DNA of 64,000 nucleotides from contig OX639991.1 of NCBI GenBank assembly GCA_951828585.1, positions 620,001 through 684,000 on the forward strand, written 5' to 3'. This stretch comes from Longimicrobiales bacterium. GTDB taxonomy: Bacteria; Gemmatimonadota; Gemmatimonadetes; Longimicrobiales; Gaopeijiaceae. Below the pieces are notes generated by a model. That model did not search any database. It had not been told where the DNA came from and saw only the letters and a program-made list of their open reading frames with translations. Positions 43,604-54,301 of the stretch are shown one piece after another (position 1 is the first letter of the stretch; each line of letters starts with the position of its first letter). The translations under genes were made by a program, and so were the position numbers.

Positions 43604-44368
43604 ATGACCCGGCAGCGACTCCTTCTCGAAGAGATGACCTGGCCCGAGGTGGAGGCGTCCATCGCAAGGGGGTTCACGTCGGTCGTGGTCGCCGCCGGGG
43701 CGGTCGAGCAGCACGGCCCGCACCTCCCGCTCCTGGTGGACGCGGCCCGGGGGGACCGGCTGGCGCTCGAGGTTGCGAGGCGGTTGGGGAAGACACTCGT
43801 GGCCCCCACGATCCGGGTCGGCTGTTCGGAGCATCACATGGGGTTCGCGGGCACCCTGTCGCTGCGGGACTCCACCTTCAAGGCGATCTGCACGGACTAC
43901 GCCGTGAGTCTGGCGCGCCACGGCTTCCGCGCCGTGCTCTTCGTCCCCTCCCACGGCGGCAACTTCGAACCCCTGGCCACCATGCTTGACGATCTTCGGG
44001 ACGCGGTCGCGCCCGGGTGCGAGGTCCGCGCCTACACCGATCTGCACGGCTTCGTCGCGCTCTGGAAGGAGGCGGTGGCCGAGGTGGCCCCGGAGGTGGT
44101 GGACCGGGTGGGTGGGCACGCCGACATCGCGGAGAGCTCGGAGATGCTTTGTATCCGGCCCGAACTGGTGCGGGACGATCTGGCTGCCGCCGGCTACGTT
44201 GCCGGTTTCGACGAGACGGTGGCCGAGCGAATCTTCCGGGACGGTTTCCGCGCCGTCACCCCGAGTGGAGTGCTGGGCGATGCCCGGGGCATGAGCCGCG
44301 CGATCGGCGAACGATGCATCGCCCGCGCCGCGGACGGCATCGCGGCCGCCCTGCGAAGCGCACCGTGA
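43604..44368 (+). CDS. Creatininase-family amidohydrolase
   Basis: A 254-residue metalloenzyme of the creatininase/MftE/formamide-hydrolase superfamily. Metal-binding residues sit in GAVEQHGPHLPL (Glu35, His37, His40), in SHGGN, and in a later Glu within GGHADIAESSEM. The ATG at 43604 matches the family start (LLLEEMTWPEVEA). It hydrolyses a cyclic amide or similar bond; the substrate is unknown. It is coupled by GTGA to a PLP-dependent dehydratase, hinting at breakdown of a nitrogenous or hydroxy-amino-acid compound. Confidence 0.85.
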   Translation: MTRQRLLLEEMTWPEVEASIARGFTSVVVAAGAVEQHGPHLPLLVDAARGDRLALEVARRLGKTLVAPTIRVGCSEHHMGFAGTLSLRDSTFKAICTDYAVSLARHGFRAVLFVPSHGGNFEPLATMLDDLRDAVAPGCEVRAYTDLHGFVALWKEAVAEVAPEVVDRVGGHADIAESSEMLCIRPELVRDDLAAAGYVAGFDETVAERIFRDGFRAVTPSGVLGDARGMSRAIGERCIARAADGIAAALRSAP

Positions 44369-45333
44369 AGCCGGTCGTCCCCATCGGTTTCGACGCGATC
44401 CGGGCCGCCCACTCGCGCATCGCCGGGACGGCCATACGGTCCCCGCTCCTGCCGCTGGACGTTCCCGGCGCGCCGGCCGAGGTGTGGGTCAAGCTGGAGT
44501 GCCTGCAGCCCATCGGGTCGTTCAAGGTCCGTGGCGCGGCCAACGCCCTGGCGCTGGCGGATCCAGCCGTGATCGCGCGCGGCGTCTACACGGGGAGTGC
44601 GGGCAACATGGCGCAGGGGCTGGCCCTCTCGGCCCGGCGGCTGGGGGTGCCGTGCCGCGTGGTCGTGCCGGAAACCGCGCCCCGCAACAAGCTCGAGGCC
44701 ATCGCGCGGCTGGGCGCGACCGCGGTGCCGCTGCCCTTCGACGAATGGTGGGCCGTGCTGCGCGACCACGGCCACCCCGCCGAGGATGGGCACTTCGTGC
44801 ATCCCGTATCCGATCCGGCGGTGATCGCGGGCAACGGCACGGTGGGGCTGGAGATCGCCGAGGAACTGCCGGATGTGCGCGCGATCGTGGTGCCGTACGG
44901 GGGCGGGGGGCTGTCGTGCGGGATCGCGGCGGCGGTGGGGGCGGTGAGGCCGGATGTGCCGGTCTTCGCATCCGAGATCGAGACCGCGGCTCCCTTCGCG
45001 GCGGCGCTGGGGGCAGGGCATCCGGTCGAGGTCAGCCACACGCATTCCTTCGTGGACGGCATCGGCTCGACTCGTGTGCTCGGCGAAATGTGGCCGCTGG
45101 CCCGAACGTCCCTCGCCGGGTCGCGGGTCGTTTCGGTGGCGGAGGCGTGTGCGGCGATCCGGTTGCTGCTCGAACGTGGCCGCGTGGTGGCGGAGGGGGC
45201 GGGGGGGACATCGGTCGCGGCGGCGCTGAAGGGGTTGCCGGGAATCGACGCCGGTCCGGTTGTCGCCGTCGTCTCCGGAGGCAACATCGATGCGGCCGCG
45301 CTACGGGCGATCATGGACGGGCGCGTGCCTTGA
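44365..45333 (+). CDS. PLP-dependent threonine/serine dehydratase-like enzyme
   Basis: A 322-residue fold-type II PLP enzyme starting at GTG 44365. Lys54 in GSFKVRGAANAL is the cofactor lysine, VPYGGGGLSCGIAAAV binds the phosphate, and VVSGGNID is at the C-terminus. It lacks the ACT regulatory domain, so it resembles catabolic threonine dehydratases, serine racemases or hydroxy-aspartate dehydratases more than IlvA. Coupled to the creatininase-like gene. Confidence 0.85.
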   Translation: MKPVVPIGFDAIRAAHSRIAGTAIRSPLLPLDVPGAPAEVWVKLECLQPIGSFKVRGAANALALADPAVIARGVYTGSAGNMAQGLALSARRLGVPCRVVVPETAPRNKLEAIARLGATAVPLPFDEWWAVLRDHGHPAEDGHFVHPVSDPAVIAGNGTVGLEIAEELPDVRAIVVPYGGGGLSCGIAAAVGAVRPDVPVFASEIETAAPFAAALGAGHPVEVSHTHSFVDGIGSTRVLGEMWPLARTSLAGSRVVSVAEACAAIRLLLERGRVVAEGAGGTSVAAALKGLPGIDAGPVVAVVSGGNIDAAALRAIMDGRVP

Positions 45334-45347
45334 CCGCACGCGCATAG

Positions 45348-45748
45348 TCTGGTGTCGGCCGTCCAGTGCCTCCAGAGGTGACGTACCGGATCTCGCAGGT
45401 GTCGACGTCCCCCTTGGTTCAACGGAGATTTCGGCGAATTCATCCTGGCCGGCCGACACCTCCGTGAACACATATACGCTCGTCGGCGACTCCATCGTGG
45501 ATGGACGCGCACTCACCGGTATCCGGATTTCCGGAGTGACAAAGTCCAGGGGAGCCTCGAACTTGGGCGGATTGTCGATCGTACAGACCCTTGTGGGTTC
45601 CTACACGGGATTCCTGCTCTGGAACCCGCAACGCAACGCAGTCCATTCAATCGAGAGCAAGAGCGACTACAACGGCACGTTCAGCATGCCGATGGGAGAG
45701 TTTCCCACGGCCGGTTGGGCCACTTCTCGCCTATCAGTCCGTGGTTAG
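45348..45748 (+). pseudogene. 3' fragment of a lost exported-protein gene
   Basis: After the dehydratase stop the plus strand encodes a protein-like tail without a start codon: VNTYTLVGDSIVDGRALTGI, then GGLSIVQTLVGSYTGFLLWN and RLSVRG-stop at 45748. Its composition (beta-rich, Thr/Ser/Gly) resembles the C-terminal domain of exported proteins common in this kind of genome. The frame runs in from inside the dehydratase gene, so it is a truncated remnant. Confidence 0.5.
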
Positions 45749-45750
45749 AG

Positions 45751-45787
45751 CCGCTTGAATGCCGGGGGGATCTTGTCCACGGGCTGC
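45751..45787 (-). repeat. 37-bp repeat, inverted relative to 48498-48534
   Basis: On the minus strand this reads GCAGCCCGTGGACAAGATCC then CCCCGGCATTCAAGCGG, matching 48498-48534 at all but a few positions. In one frame it encodes PVDKIPPAFKRL and a stop, like the C-terminus of a protein, so it may be a gene tail. The rest of 45788-46013 holds no recognised gene. Confidence 0.65.
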
Positions 45788-46013
45788 TATGGACGAAGAA
45801 CTGAGCCGGTGGCACCAGAGGGTCCGGTTCCGACGCACCCTCGCAACCCCCTGGATGGGTGTTCGCGGGCACCGGAGGCAGTGAGGAACGTGGCGCGCCC
45901 GCCGTCCCCTGCGGATCGTGAACCCGCCCGACTCGCCCCCGGGCGCCTCAGACCGTAGGTTGCCCGTCGGACGCGAACCGGTCAACCAGGCTTCCCGCAA
46001 CCCAGAGGTGCAC

Positions 46014-47513
46014 ATGTCGACTCCCAAAGGGATCGAGTTCGAACCCGGCCTGTTCCCAGGCCATCCGAGGGGACTGCCCACGCTCTTCTTCACGGAAATG
46101 TGGGAGCGCTTCTCCTACTACGGGATGCGCGCGCTCCTCACGCTGTACCTGACCGGAGTGACGATCGGCACGAACCCGGGGCTCGGATTCGATGTCGTGA
46201 CCGCGGGCGCCATCTACGGACTGTACACGAGCTTCGTCTACCTGCTCGCTCTGCCGGGCGGCTGGGTCGCGGACCAGTTGTGGGGGCAGCGCAAGGCGGT
46301 CTTCGTCGGAGGCTGCATTATCGCGGCGGGTCACTTCAGCATGGCGATCCCGACTCAGTTCACGTTCTTCCAGGGATTGGTCCTGATCGTCATCGGCACG
46401 GGGCTGCTCAAACCCAACGTGAGCGCGGTGGTGGCCGACCTCTACCCGGAAGGCGGGGCGCGGCGCGACGCCGGGTTCTCGATCTTCTACATGGGGATCA
46501 ACGTCGGGGCGATGCTCGGGCCATTCCTCTGCGGCTTGCTGGGTGAAAACTACAACTGGCACCTGGGCTTCTCGTTGGCCGGGATCGGCATGGTCGCCGG
46601 CCTGATCCAATTCCGGCTCGGCTACCGCAATCTGGGGAATGCCGGGATCCTGCGTACCGACAAGACTCCCGAGGCGGTGGCCCGCACCGGCCGGACGTTC
46701 TTCGGTACGTGCACTGCCATCGCCGTGGCCCTGGTCGCATTCGGACTGCTGGTGTCCAGGGGCACAATCCCCGTGGGCCTGGCCGATATCGCCGAGTACA
46801 TGACCTACGGGATTCTGGGCATCATGGGAGTCTATTTCCTGTACGTCGTGTTCTGGGGTGGCCATGACTCCGAGGAGCGAAAGAAGGTCGTGGTGATCTT
46901 CTGGCTCTTCCTGCTGGCGGCGCTTTTCTGGTCCGGCTTTGAACAAGCGGGGACTTCGCTCAGCCTCTTCGCTCGCGATTTCACGGACCGCACGATTGGA
47001 TCCTGGGAGTTCCCGGCCAGCTGGTTTGCGTGGGTGAACGCCCTCTTCATCGTCATCCTGGCACCCGTCTTCGCGTGGTTCTGGGTGTGGCTGGCCAACC
47101 GTCAGGCCAACCCGTCCGTGCCGATGAAGTTCGCCCTCGGACTCCTCGGCCTCGCGGCCGGTTTCTTCGTGATCGCCTGGGGCGCCGCCAACGCGACGCC
47201 GGACTCTCCGGTATCGGCTTCCTGGCTGGTCGTCATGTACTTCCTGCACACTGTCGGCGAGCTCGCGCTTTCTCCGGTCGGGTTGTCGGCGATGACCAAG
47301 CTGGCTCCGCGCACCCGGGTCGGCCAGATGATGGGCGTCTGGTTTGTCGCGGCGGCTCTTGGGAATCTTATCGCCGGACGGGTGGCCGGGCGGCTCGAGG
47401 GTCTCGAACCGTCACCGCTCTTCATGTCCGTCGCTCTGATCATCGGTGGAGGCGGTCTGGTCGCGATGATCGTCAGTCCCTTCATGAAACGCCTGATGGG
47501 AGACGTGAAGTAG
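46014..47513 (+). CDS. POT-family proton-coupled peptide transporter
   Basis: A 499-residue transporter with about 14 hydrophobic segments. The hallmark TEMWERFSYYGMRALL (the ExxERFxYYG proton/peptide motif) is near residue 30. The region KPNVSAVVADLY and the GFEQAG motif in a later helix also fit. POT proteins import di- and tripeptides with protons. GAGGTG precedes the ATG. The longer upstream frame is not membrane-like. It stands alone. Confidence 0.92.
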   Translation: MSTPKGIEFEPGLFPGHPRGLPTLFFTEMWERFSYYGMRALLTLYLTGVTIGTNPGLGFDVVTAGAIYGLYTSFVYLLALPGGWVADQLWGQRKAVFVGGCIIAAGHFSMAIPTQFTFFQGLVLIVIGTGLLKPNVSAVVADLYPEGGARRDAGFSIFYMGINVGAMLGPFLCGLLGENYNWHLGFSLAGIGMVAGLIQFRLGYRNLGNAGILRTDKTPEAVARTGRTFFGTCTAIAVALVAFGLLVSRGTIPVGLADIAEYMTYGILGIMGVYFLYVVFWGGHDSEERKKVVVIFWLFLLAALFWSGFEQAGTSLSLFARDFTDRTIGSWEFPASWFAWVNALFIVILAPVFAWFWVWLANRQANPSVPMKFALGLLGLAAGFFVIAWGAANATPDSPVSASWLVVMYFLHTVGELALSPVGLSAMTKLAPRTRVGQMMGVWFVAAALGNLIAGRVAGRLEGLEPSPLFMSVALIIGGGGLVAMIVSPFMKRLMGDVK

Positions 47514-47621
47514 ATGGCGGTATCTTGGTCCGCACCACGGAATCCAATACCTTGTAACGAACACCCACAGGCCAGCGTAGCGGGTTCGCGCATTCCCGGA
47601 TCAGTACGGTAACCTTCGTCC

Positions 47622-48065
47622 ATGTCACTATGGAACAAGATCTTCGGCGGGCCCGGAAGGGCCGCGCGGATCGACTACTATGAAGAGGGTCTCCTCCTTG
47701 CCCAGGAGGGCAAGTTCCACGAGGCACTCACCTCGTTGCGGCTGGCGCTGAAGGAGACGCCGGGCGACCCCATCGTCCTCCAGCAGATCGCCATCGCGTA
47801 CACGCGCATCGGTATGGAGGAGGAGGCCATCAAGACCTACCGGCACGTCCTGCACAGGAATCCGGATGCCCCCGGGGCGCACTACGGTCTGGCGTTTCTG
47901 CTGCTGCACCGCGATGCCTCGTCCGAGGCGGTTGAGCATCTGGAGGCGTTCCTGTCCAACGCCCCGACCGATGCGGAAGCGCAGGACTATGTGAATCACG
48001 CGCGCCGGACGCTGGCGGAGCTCAAGGGTGGGGCGGAGGAAGAACCGGAACCCGTCGAGGCCTGA
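47622..48065 (+). CDS. TPR-repeat protein
   Basis: A 147-residue soluble protein with two to three tetratricopeptide repeats (EGLLLAQEGKFHEALTSLRL, QQIAIAYTRIGMEEEAIKTY, YGLAFLLLHRDASSEAVEHL). The C-terminal tail is acidic. A protein-binding scaffold of unknown partner. It lies 18 bp before the OsmC gene and probably shares its transcript. Confidence 0.8.
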   Translation: MSLWNKIFGGPGRAARIDYYEEGLLLAQEGKFHEALTSLRLALKETPGDPIVLQQIAIAYTRIGMEEEAIKTYRHVLHRNPDAPGAHYGLAFLLLHRDASSEAVEHLEAFLSNAPTDAEAQDYVNHARRTLAELKGGAEEEPEPVEA

Positions 48066-48083
48066 GCAGCCCGTGGATACGAA

Positions 48084-48497
48084 ATGAAGGCGGACAAGGA
48101 AGTTCGGCTTTCCTGGACCGGCTCAGGCCTGGTCTTCGACGGAGGTCCGACCGGCGGCCCGCAGCTCGTCGTGGACGGCGACTCGGCCACCGGTCCGTCC
48201 CCGATGGACCTGGTCCTTTCGGCCGTGGCCGCCTGCATGGCGATCGACATCAAGGTCATCCTCGAAAAGGGGCGCGTCCCCTTCGACAGCCTGGATGTCA
48301 CGGCCCGCGGCCAACGCCGCGACGAGCCGCCCCGCCACTACCGCGCCGTTCAGCTTGTGTTCTCTGTCACGGGGGTGCCGCCCGGAAGCCGTTCCAAGGT
48401 GGAACGCGCGGTCGAGCTCTCTCGCGAGAAGTACTGCTCGGTCCTGTTCTCCCTGCGGAGGGACCTGGACCTGGAGACCGTCATTGAAGGGGGTTGA
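48084..48497 (+). CDS. OsmC/Ohr-family protein
   Basis: A 137-residue OsmC-fold protein. The two redox cysteines are Cys51 in AVAACMAIDIKV and Cys117 in SREKYCSVLFSL. Such proteins reduce organic hydroperoxides with a thiol partner. The motif TGPSPMDLVLSAVAACM is characteristic. It sits between the TPR gene and the 37-bp repeat. Confidence 0.88.
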   Translation: MKADKEVRLSWTGSGLVFDGGPTGGPQLVVDGDSATGPSPMDLVLSAVAACMAIDIKVILEKGRVPFDSLDVTARGQRRDEPPRHYRAVQLVFSVTGVPPGSRSKVERAVELSREKYCSVLFSLRRDLDLETVIEGG

Positions 48498-48534
48498 GCG
48501 GCCCGTGGACAGAATCCCCCCGGCATTCGAGCGG
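48498..48534 (+). repeat. 37-bp repeat copy immediately after osmC
   Basis: This is the partner of 45751-45787 in opposite orientation, starting two bases after the OsmC stop codon region. In frame it reads RPVDRIPPAFERR. The first 12 bases also recur just after the TPR gene stop at 48066-48077 (GCAGCCCGTGGA). Confidence 0.6.
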
Positions 48535-48749
48535 CGATGCATCCGGGCTGGACGCTCCGCTTCACCTGTTCGCGATGTAAAGAGAAGATTACATTATGTC
48601 ATGTGCAGTATACATGTCGTCAATCGAGAGCTTCGCTTCGCGTTGCTCCTCGGGCGAATAGCGGTGCTATTCCCCTCTCGTTGCGCCTTGCCAGCCCGGC
48701 GCCTCACCACTCTCGGTGCTCGGGCGGCTCTATCCAAGGACCGCTGACA
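48535..48749. other. Leader region of the acyl-CoA synthetase gene
   Basis: No gene is visible. An unusually AT-rich stretch at 48578-48625 contains the imperfect dyad CATGTGCAGTATACATG, again with a GTATAC core as upstream of the LVIVD gene. It is a plausible promoter/operator. Confidence 0.45.
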
Positions 48750-50575
<1,826 letters not shown>

Positions 50576-50579
<4 letters not shown>

Positions 50580-50606
50580 TATCAGTATGATATTATTGTG
50601 ATATCA
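50576..50606. promoter_or_regulatory. Two GTGATATCA palindromic sites, 22 bp apart
   Basis: GTGATATCA occurs at 50576-50584, over the stop of the acyl-CoA synthetase gene, and again at 50598-50606, over the GTG start of cutA. TGATATCA is a perfect palindrome, and the intervening bases are very AT-rich for this genome. Two palindromes about two helical turns apart suggest cooperative repressor binding or a promoter for cutA. Confidence 0.5.
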
Positions 50607-50939
50607 AGTGGCGATGCGGTGGTGACGGTGCTCATGACGGCGCCCGGAGTGGACACGGCGGAGCCGGTCGTCCGAAGTCTCCTGGACGAGAGGCTGGTCG
50701 CCTGTGGCAATGTGCTTCCAGGCGCGGTGAGCCTCTATCGCTGGGAGGGGGCGGTCCATCGCGAGGAAGAGGTGGTGGTGATCCTGAAGACGGTCCGGCG
50801 GCTGGTTCCGCAAGTCATCGAGCGTGCACAGGCGCTTCATCCGTACGAAGTCCCCGAAATGCTCGTGCAGGAGGTGGTGGATGGGAATCCGGCGTACCTG
50901 CGGTGGGTGGAGAAGGAGTGCGGCGGGGGTCGCCCATGA
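50598..50939 (+). CDS. cutA: CutA1-like protein
   Basis: A 113-residue trimeric CutA-fold protein. Characteristic segments are LLDERLVACGNVLPGAVSLY, YRWEGAVHREEEVVVILKT, and HPYEVPEMLVQEVVDGNPAY. CutA1 was linked to divalent cation tolerance but its cellular role is still debated. The GTG at 50598 is used, and its stop overlaps the next gene as ATGA. Confidence 0.93.
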   Translation: MISSGDAVVTVLMTAPGVDTAEPVVRSLLDERLVACGNVLPGAVSLYRWEGAVHREEEVVVILKTVRRLVPQVIERAQALHPYEVPEMLVQEVVDGNPAYLRWVEKECGGGRP

Positions 50940-51421
50940 TCGACCGAATCAAGTCCTTTTTCTATCGTGAGATGGCCCCGCCGCCGCACGATGACGAGGG
51001 CGGGCCGGCTCCGGCGGAGCTGCGTATCGCGGCCTGCGCGCTTCTCCTGGAGGTAGCAAACGCCGACGACCATTTCAGCGAGGGCGAGCGCAAGCACATG
51101 CGGGGACTGGTGCGGCGCCACTTCGGCCTGAAGAGCGACGCGGCCGACGAGCTGATCGTGCTGGCCGAGGACGAAAGGCGGGGAAGCGTGGACCTGTGGG
51201 GTTTCACCAACCTGATCAAGGCGCACTACTCCACGGGACAGAAGCTGGTGCTGGCCGAAGCGATGTGGGGCGTGGTGCTCGCGGACGGTGAGTTCGCGGC
51301 GCGCGAGGACTACATCATGAGGAAGATCTCGCACCTGGTCGGGCTCGAGACGGGCTACCTGGCCGAGGCGAGGAAGCGCCTTGAGTCGGGGGATAGCGGG
51401 GAGGAGGTGGAGGGGCGGTGA
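50936..51421 (+). CDS. TerB-like (tellurite-resistance B fold) protein
   Basis: A 161-residue all-helical TerB-like protein (AACALLLEVANADDHFSEGE, then EAMWGVVLADGEFAAREDYI). The acidic pairs DDHFSEGE and DGEFAARED are the metal-binding loops of the fold. TerB-like proteins are cytoplasmic or membrane-associated and poorly understood. Coupled by ATGA to cutA and by GTGA to the next small gene. Confidence 0.85.
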   Translation: MIDRIKSFFYREMAPPPHDDEGGPAPAELRIAACALLLEVANADDHFSEGERKHMRGLVRRHFGLKSDAADELIVLAEDERRGSVDLWGFTNLIKAHYSTGQKLVLAEAMWGVVLADGEFAAREDYIMRKISHLVGLETGYLAEARKRLESGDSGEEVEGR

Positions 51422-51795
51422 CGATCACCATCGGCAAGATCCTCATCGGGATCCTGGCTGTCGTGCTGGGCATCGTGCTGGGCCTGCCCGGGAGGGGTGG
51501 GCCGGTCGCCGCGAAGGGCCGAAGGTGGAAGGTTCACACCTCCGGGCGTTCCTCCGAAGTGCACGACGAAGGGGAACTGGACCAGCTTGAGCGGGATCTC
51601 GGGCGTGCGACCACGATGAGCGGGCGGGCGAAACGCTACTTCACGCCCCTCGGCTTCCTGCGAAAGGAGCCGCGCGCGTCCGACCGCCGCCGCACGCGGC
51701 GCTACTTTCACACCGCCGCGCCGACGAGGAAGCCTCCGAGCAGCGCGGACAAGCCCCCCGCGCCTACCCGAAAAGGGAATCGACCACCACCATGA
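51418..51795 (+). CDS. Small membrane-anchored protein, unknown
   Basis: A 125-residue protein from GTG 51418 with one N-terminal transmembrane helix (GKILIGILAVVLGIVLGLPG) and a basic, Pro-rich cytoplasmic tail. The start overlaps the TerB-like stop (GTGA), which supports translation. Its last 32 bp overlap the end of the convergent DUF445 gene, and its C-terminus is low-complexity, so the true stop may have drifted. No family recognised. Confidence 0.5.
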   Translation: MTITIGKILIGILAVVLGIVLGLPGRGGPVAAKGRRWKVHTSGRSSEVHDEGELDQLERDLGRATTMSGRAKRYFTPLGFLRKEPRASDRRRTRRYFHTAAPTRKPPSSADKPPAPTRKGNRPPP

Positions 51796-53335
51796 TGCCG
51801 CCGATGGTGGCGCCCAGGGCGTAGCCGAGGTAGATGATCATCCTCAGCTCCCGTTCGGTGACCCCGCGGACCATCTTCTCCATTCTCTCGACCGGCAGCT
51901 CCAGCACCTTCGTTTCGACGCGGCCGGCCACGTCCAGCCGCTGCACCACGGACGGGATCTGGGCCTGAAGCCACTCCCACAGCGGCTCGCTCAGCGCCCG
52001 TTCGATCTTCGGGACCGCGCCCTCGGGCAGAAACCGTCCCGGCCGCCCCACGGGCCGCTCCAGAATCGCCGTGGCCAGCGCGCGAGCCCCTTGCCGGTAC
52101 GCCTTGTCGGCGATCTCGCTCCGGGCCGCCCTCACTACCCACTCCGAGATCCGTTCGGGGGGGATGCTGCCGAGCAGGTCGCCCCAGGTGCCGCTGGAGG
52201 CGCGTGACAGCCCCGCCTCGAGCCTGCGCGACACGAAGTCCCGCGTGTCCGGGTCGCGCGCCAGGTCGACGATCCACGACTCGATCGTATCGCAGGCCCT
52301 GATCACCGCCTCGTCGTCCGGATCGCCGAATACTTCGTTCACGGGGCGGTTCAGGAGGTCGGCGATGGCCTCGCCGATTCCGGTGGCCATCGCTTCCTTC
52401 AGCGGACGTTCCCCGAGCATCTTCCTGATCCGCTCGGCACCCTCCACTTCGAGGGTCCGGAGGACCTTTTTCACGGTGTCCTCGGTCATCACCAGGCGGG
52501 CCACGACACGCTGGTGGAACTTCAAGTCGTGCATGAAGCGGTGAAGCACATCCTGCACGGCGCGCTGGAGGCGTTTGCGGGCCTCGGGCCTGTCCAGCAC
52601 CGACCCCAGGCGCTGGATCGCCAGCGGCACGTAGCCCTCGACCGCCCGTTCCAGCGTCCCGGCCACGCCCGGCGGGAGCATGTCCTGGATCGTCCGGTCG
52701 GCGGTGAGCAGCGTTTGCGAGCCGCGCCGCACGTACTTCCCGACCATCTCGCGGAAGGCCTCGCCCGTCACGGCGCCGTCGATCCACTCCTCGGCGGACT
52801 CCGTGATCCGGGCCTCCCGCGCCGGGGTGAGGAGGTCCCCGACCGGTTCGTCGGCCAGCACCTCCGCCAGTGCGCCGGCCCTCCCCTCGACCGATGTCTC
52901 GAAGGCCTCCGAATGCACGAAGCTCCCGACCCTCTCCGCGGTGTGATCGAGCACTTCACCGACGATGTCGTCGACTTCCTTCATGACCTCCGGCCCGAGG
53001 AACTCGCTGAGCGAGCCGCGCTCGACCTCCAGCAACTCATACAGAAAACGGGACAGCCCCTCGTCAAAGGCGTCGCGGAATTCGGGCTGTCCCAGCACCT
53101 CGGTGAGGTCGTCCTCGGTGAGGAGACGGGTGCCCACCGCGCGACCGATCGCCGAGGCGAGCCGGGGCTGGTTCTTGGGAATGGCGCCGTGGAGGAAGCG
53201 GAGACGACGTCCGGCCACCGACGGGGGACGGTAGGGGTGGAAGAGCATCCAGATCGCCACCGTGTTGGTGAGTCCCCCGGCCACCGCTCCGGCCAGCACC
53301 GTGACAATCGCCTTGATGATCACTTCGCTCGTCAT
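51764..53335 (-). CDS. DUF445-family membrane protein
   Basis: A 523-residue protein with a membrane helix at each end: the N-terminal AIVTVLAGAVAGGLTNTVAI with the conserved NTVAIWMLFHPYRPP, and the C-terminal IIYLGYALGATIGGIMVVV. Between them lies a long helical, coiled-coil-like cytoplasmic or periplasmic region. DUF445 proteins are widespread and of unknown function. The start overlaps the stop of the upstream lipoprotein gene (ATGA). Confidence 0.85.
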   Translation of the reverse strand: MTSEVIIKAIVTVLAGAVAGGLTNTVAIWMLFHPYRPPSVAGRRLRFLHGAIPKNQPRLASAIGRAVGTRLLTEDDLTEVLGQPEFRDAFDEGLSRFLYELLEVERGSLSEFLGPEVMKEVDDIVGEVLDHTAERVGSFVHSEAFETSVEGRAGALAEVLADEPVGDLLTPAREARITESAEEWIDGAVTGEAFREMVGKYVRRGSQTLLTADRTIQDMLPPGVAGTLERAVEGYVPLAIQRLGSVLDRPEARKRLQRAVQDVLHRFMHDLKFHQRVVARLVMTEDTVKKVLRTLEVEGAERIRKMLGERPLKEAMATGIGEAIADLLNRPVNEVFGDPDDEAVIRACDTIESWIVDLARDPDTRDFVSRRLEAGLSRASSGTWGDLLGSIPPERISEWVVRAARSEIADKAYRQGARALATAILERPVGRPGRFLPEGAVPKIERALSEPLWEWLQAQIPSVVQRLDVAGRVETKVLELPVERMEKMVRGVTERELRMIIYLGYALGATIGGIMVVVDSLFG

Positions 53336-54282
53336 CGCTGGAAGTGGCGCAGGAAACCCTTCACGTCCACCCGGGTCTCGCCGACGGTAACCTGTCCGGC
53401 CACTTCGTAGATCCCGAGCACGGGAAGGATCGGATCCTCCCCCGGGATGGCCTGCAACTGTTGGCTCACGGGCTCGACTTCACCCATCAGTTCGCCGTCG
53501 CTGGATCGGAACCGCCAGAGCAGCGGAATGTCGCGGCGGGCGTGCTCGAAACTCCGCGTTTCTCCCCAGGTGAGGGTCACGGTGGGCCAGGACGTCTCTT
53601 CCGAATCCCGCATCCCCCAGGCCCGGGCCGTTCCCGTGCCGTCGAGGTCGGCGAGGAACAGGTAGAGAGGACCGTCACCGATGAGCAGTACCCACTCGGA
53701 GGGCCGGTCGGAACCGTTGGTGCCCGGCGTGTACACGTCGACCACCAGCCCCGGGTACTCCACTGCGGAGAGCCTCGCGACGCCGCTGAGGAGCCGGTAC
53801 GTGTCGCCCCGTTGACCGCTCCACTCGGCGATAACCTCTCCGGGCCGCACCGAGAGGTCGGCGATGCCTTCCCTGTAGTAGATCTCGCGCAGTACGTCGT
53901 CGAGCCCCATCACCATGCGCGTGGCTCCACGGGGGAGGATCCGCCAGGGTGTTCGGGTCAACGGCGTAACCCACTGTTCGTCGGCGAACCGGGCCCACTC
54001 GCCGCCGCGTCCGAGCCAGCCCCGCAGCACGTGCCGGACGCTGTCGGGCTCGGTGCGGTTTTCAAAGTCCCAGGGAACGAACATGGTCTTCTCGTTCGAG
54101 ACATCGATGAAGACCAGGGAGCGCTGATAGATGGTTCCCGGAGCAATCTCGGAACCCGTGGTCTCCCCGCCTGCCGTTCCGGAAGCGGTGGAGGCATCGG
54201 CGTTGCCGGGGTCCGATCCGTCCTGCGAGCACGCCGCGACGGAAAGAACCACGGAGATCACGAGCGGCATCACCCGTATCAT
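53332..54282 (-). CDS. Lipoprotein of unknown function
   Basis: A 316-residue protein starting MIRVMPLVISVVLSVAAC with lipobox VAAC (Cys18), followed by a Ser/Thr/Gly-rich stalk. The body is beta-rich with no recognised domain (IYQRSLVFIDVSNEKTMFVP, then WVLLIGDGPLYLFLADLDGT). Cotranscribed with DUF445 downstream (ATGA) and a DUF1499-like gene 20 bp upstream. The ATG at 54282 was chosen because the signal peptide begins there. Confidence 0.65.
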   Translation of the reverse strand: MIRVMPLVISVVLSVAACSQDGSDPGNADASTASGTAGGETTGSEIAPGTIYQRSLVFIDVSNEKTMFVPWDFENRTEPDSVRHVLRGWLGRGGEWARFADEQWVTPLTRTPWRILPRGATRMVMGLDDVLREIYYREGIADLSVRPGEVIAEWSGQRGDTYRLLSGVARLSAVEYPGLVVDVYTPGTNGSDRPSEWVLLIGDGPLYLFLADLDGTGTARAWGMRDSEETSWPTVTLTWGETRSFEHARRDIPLLWRFRSSDGELMGEVEPVSQQLQAIPGEDPILPVLGIYEVAGQVTVGETRVDVKGFLRHFQR

Positions 54283-54301
54283 GCGTGTCCCCCGCCGCGC
54301 G

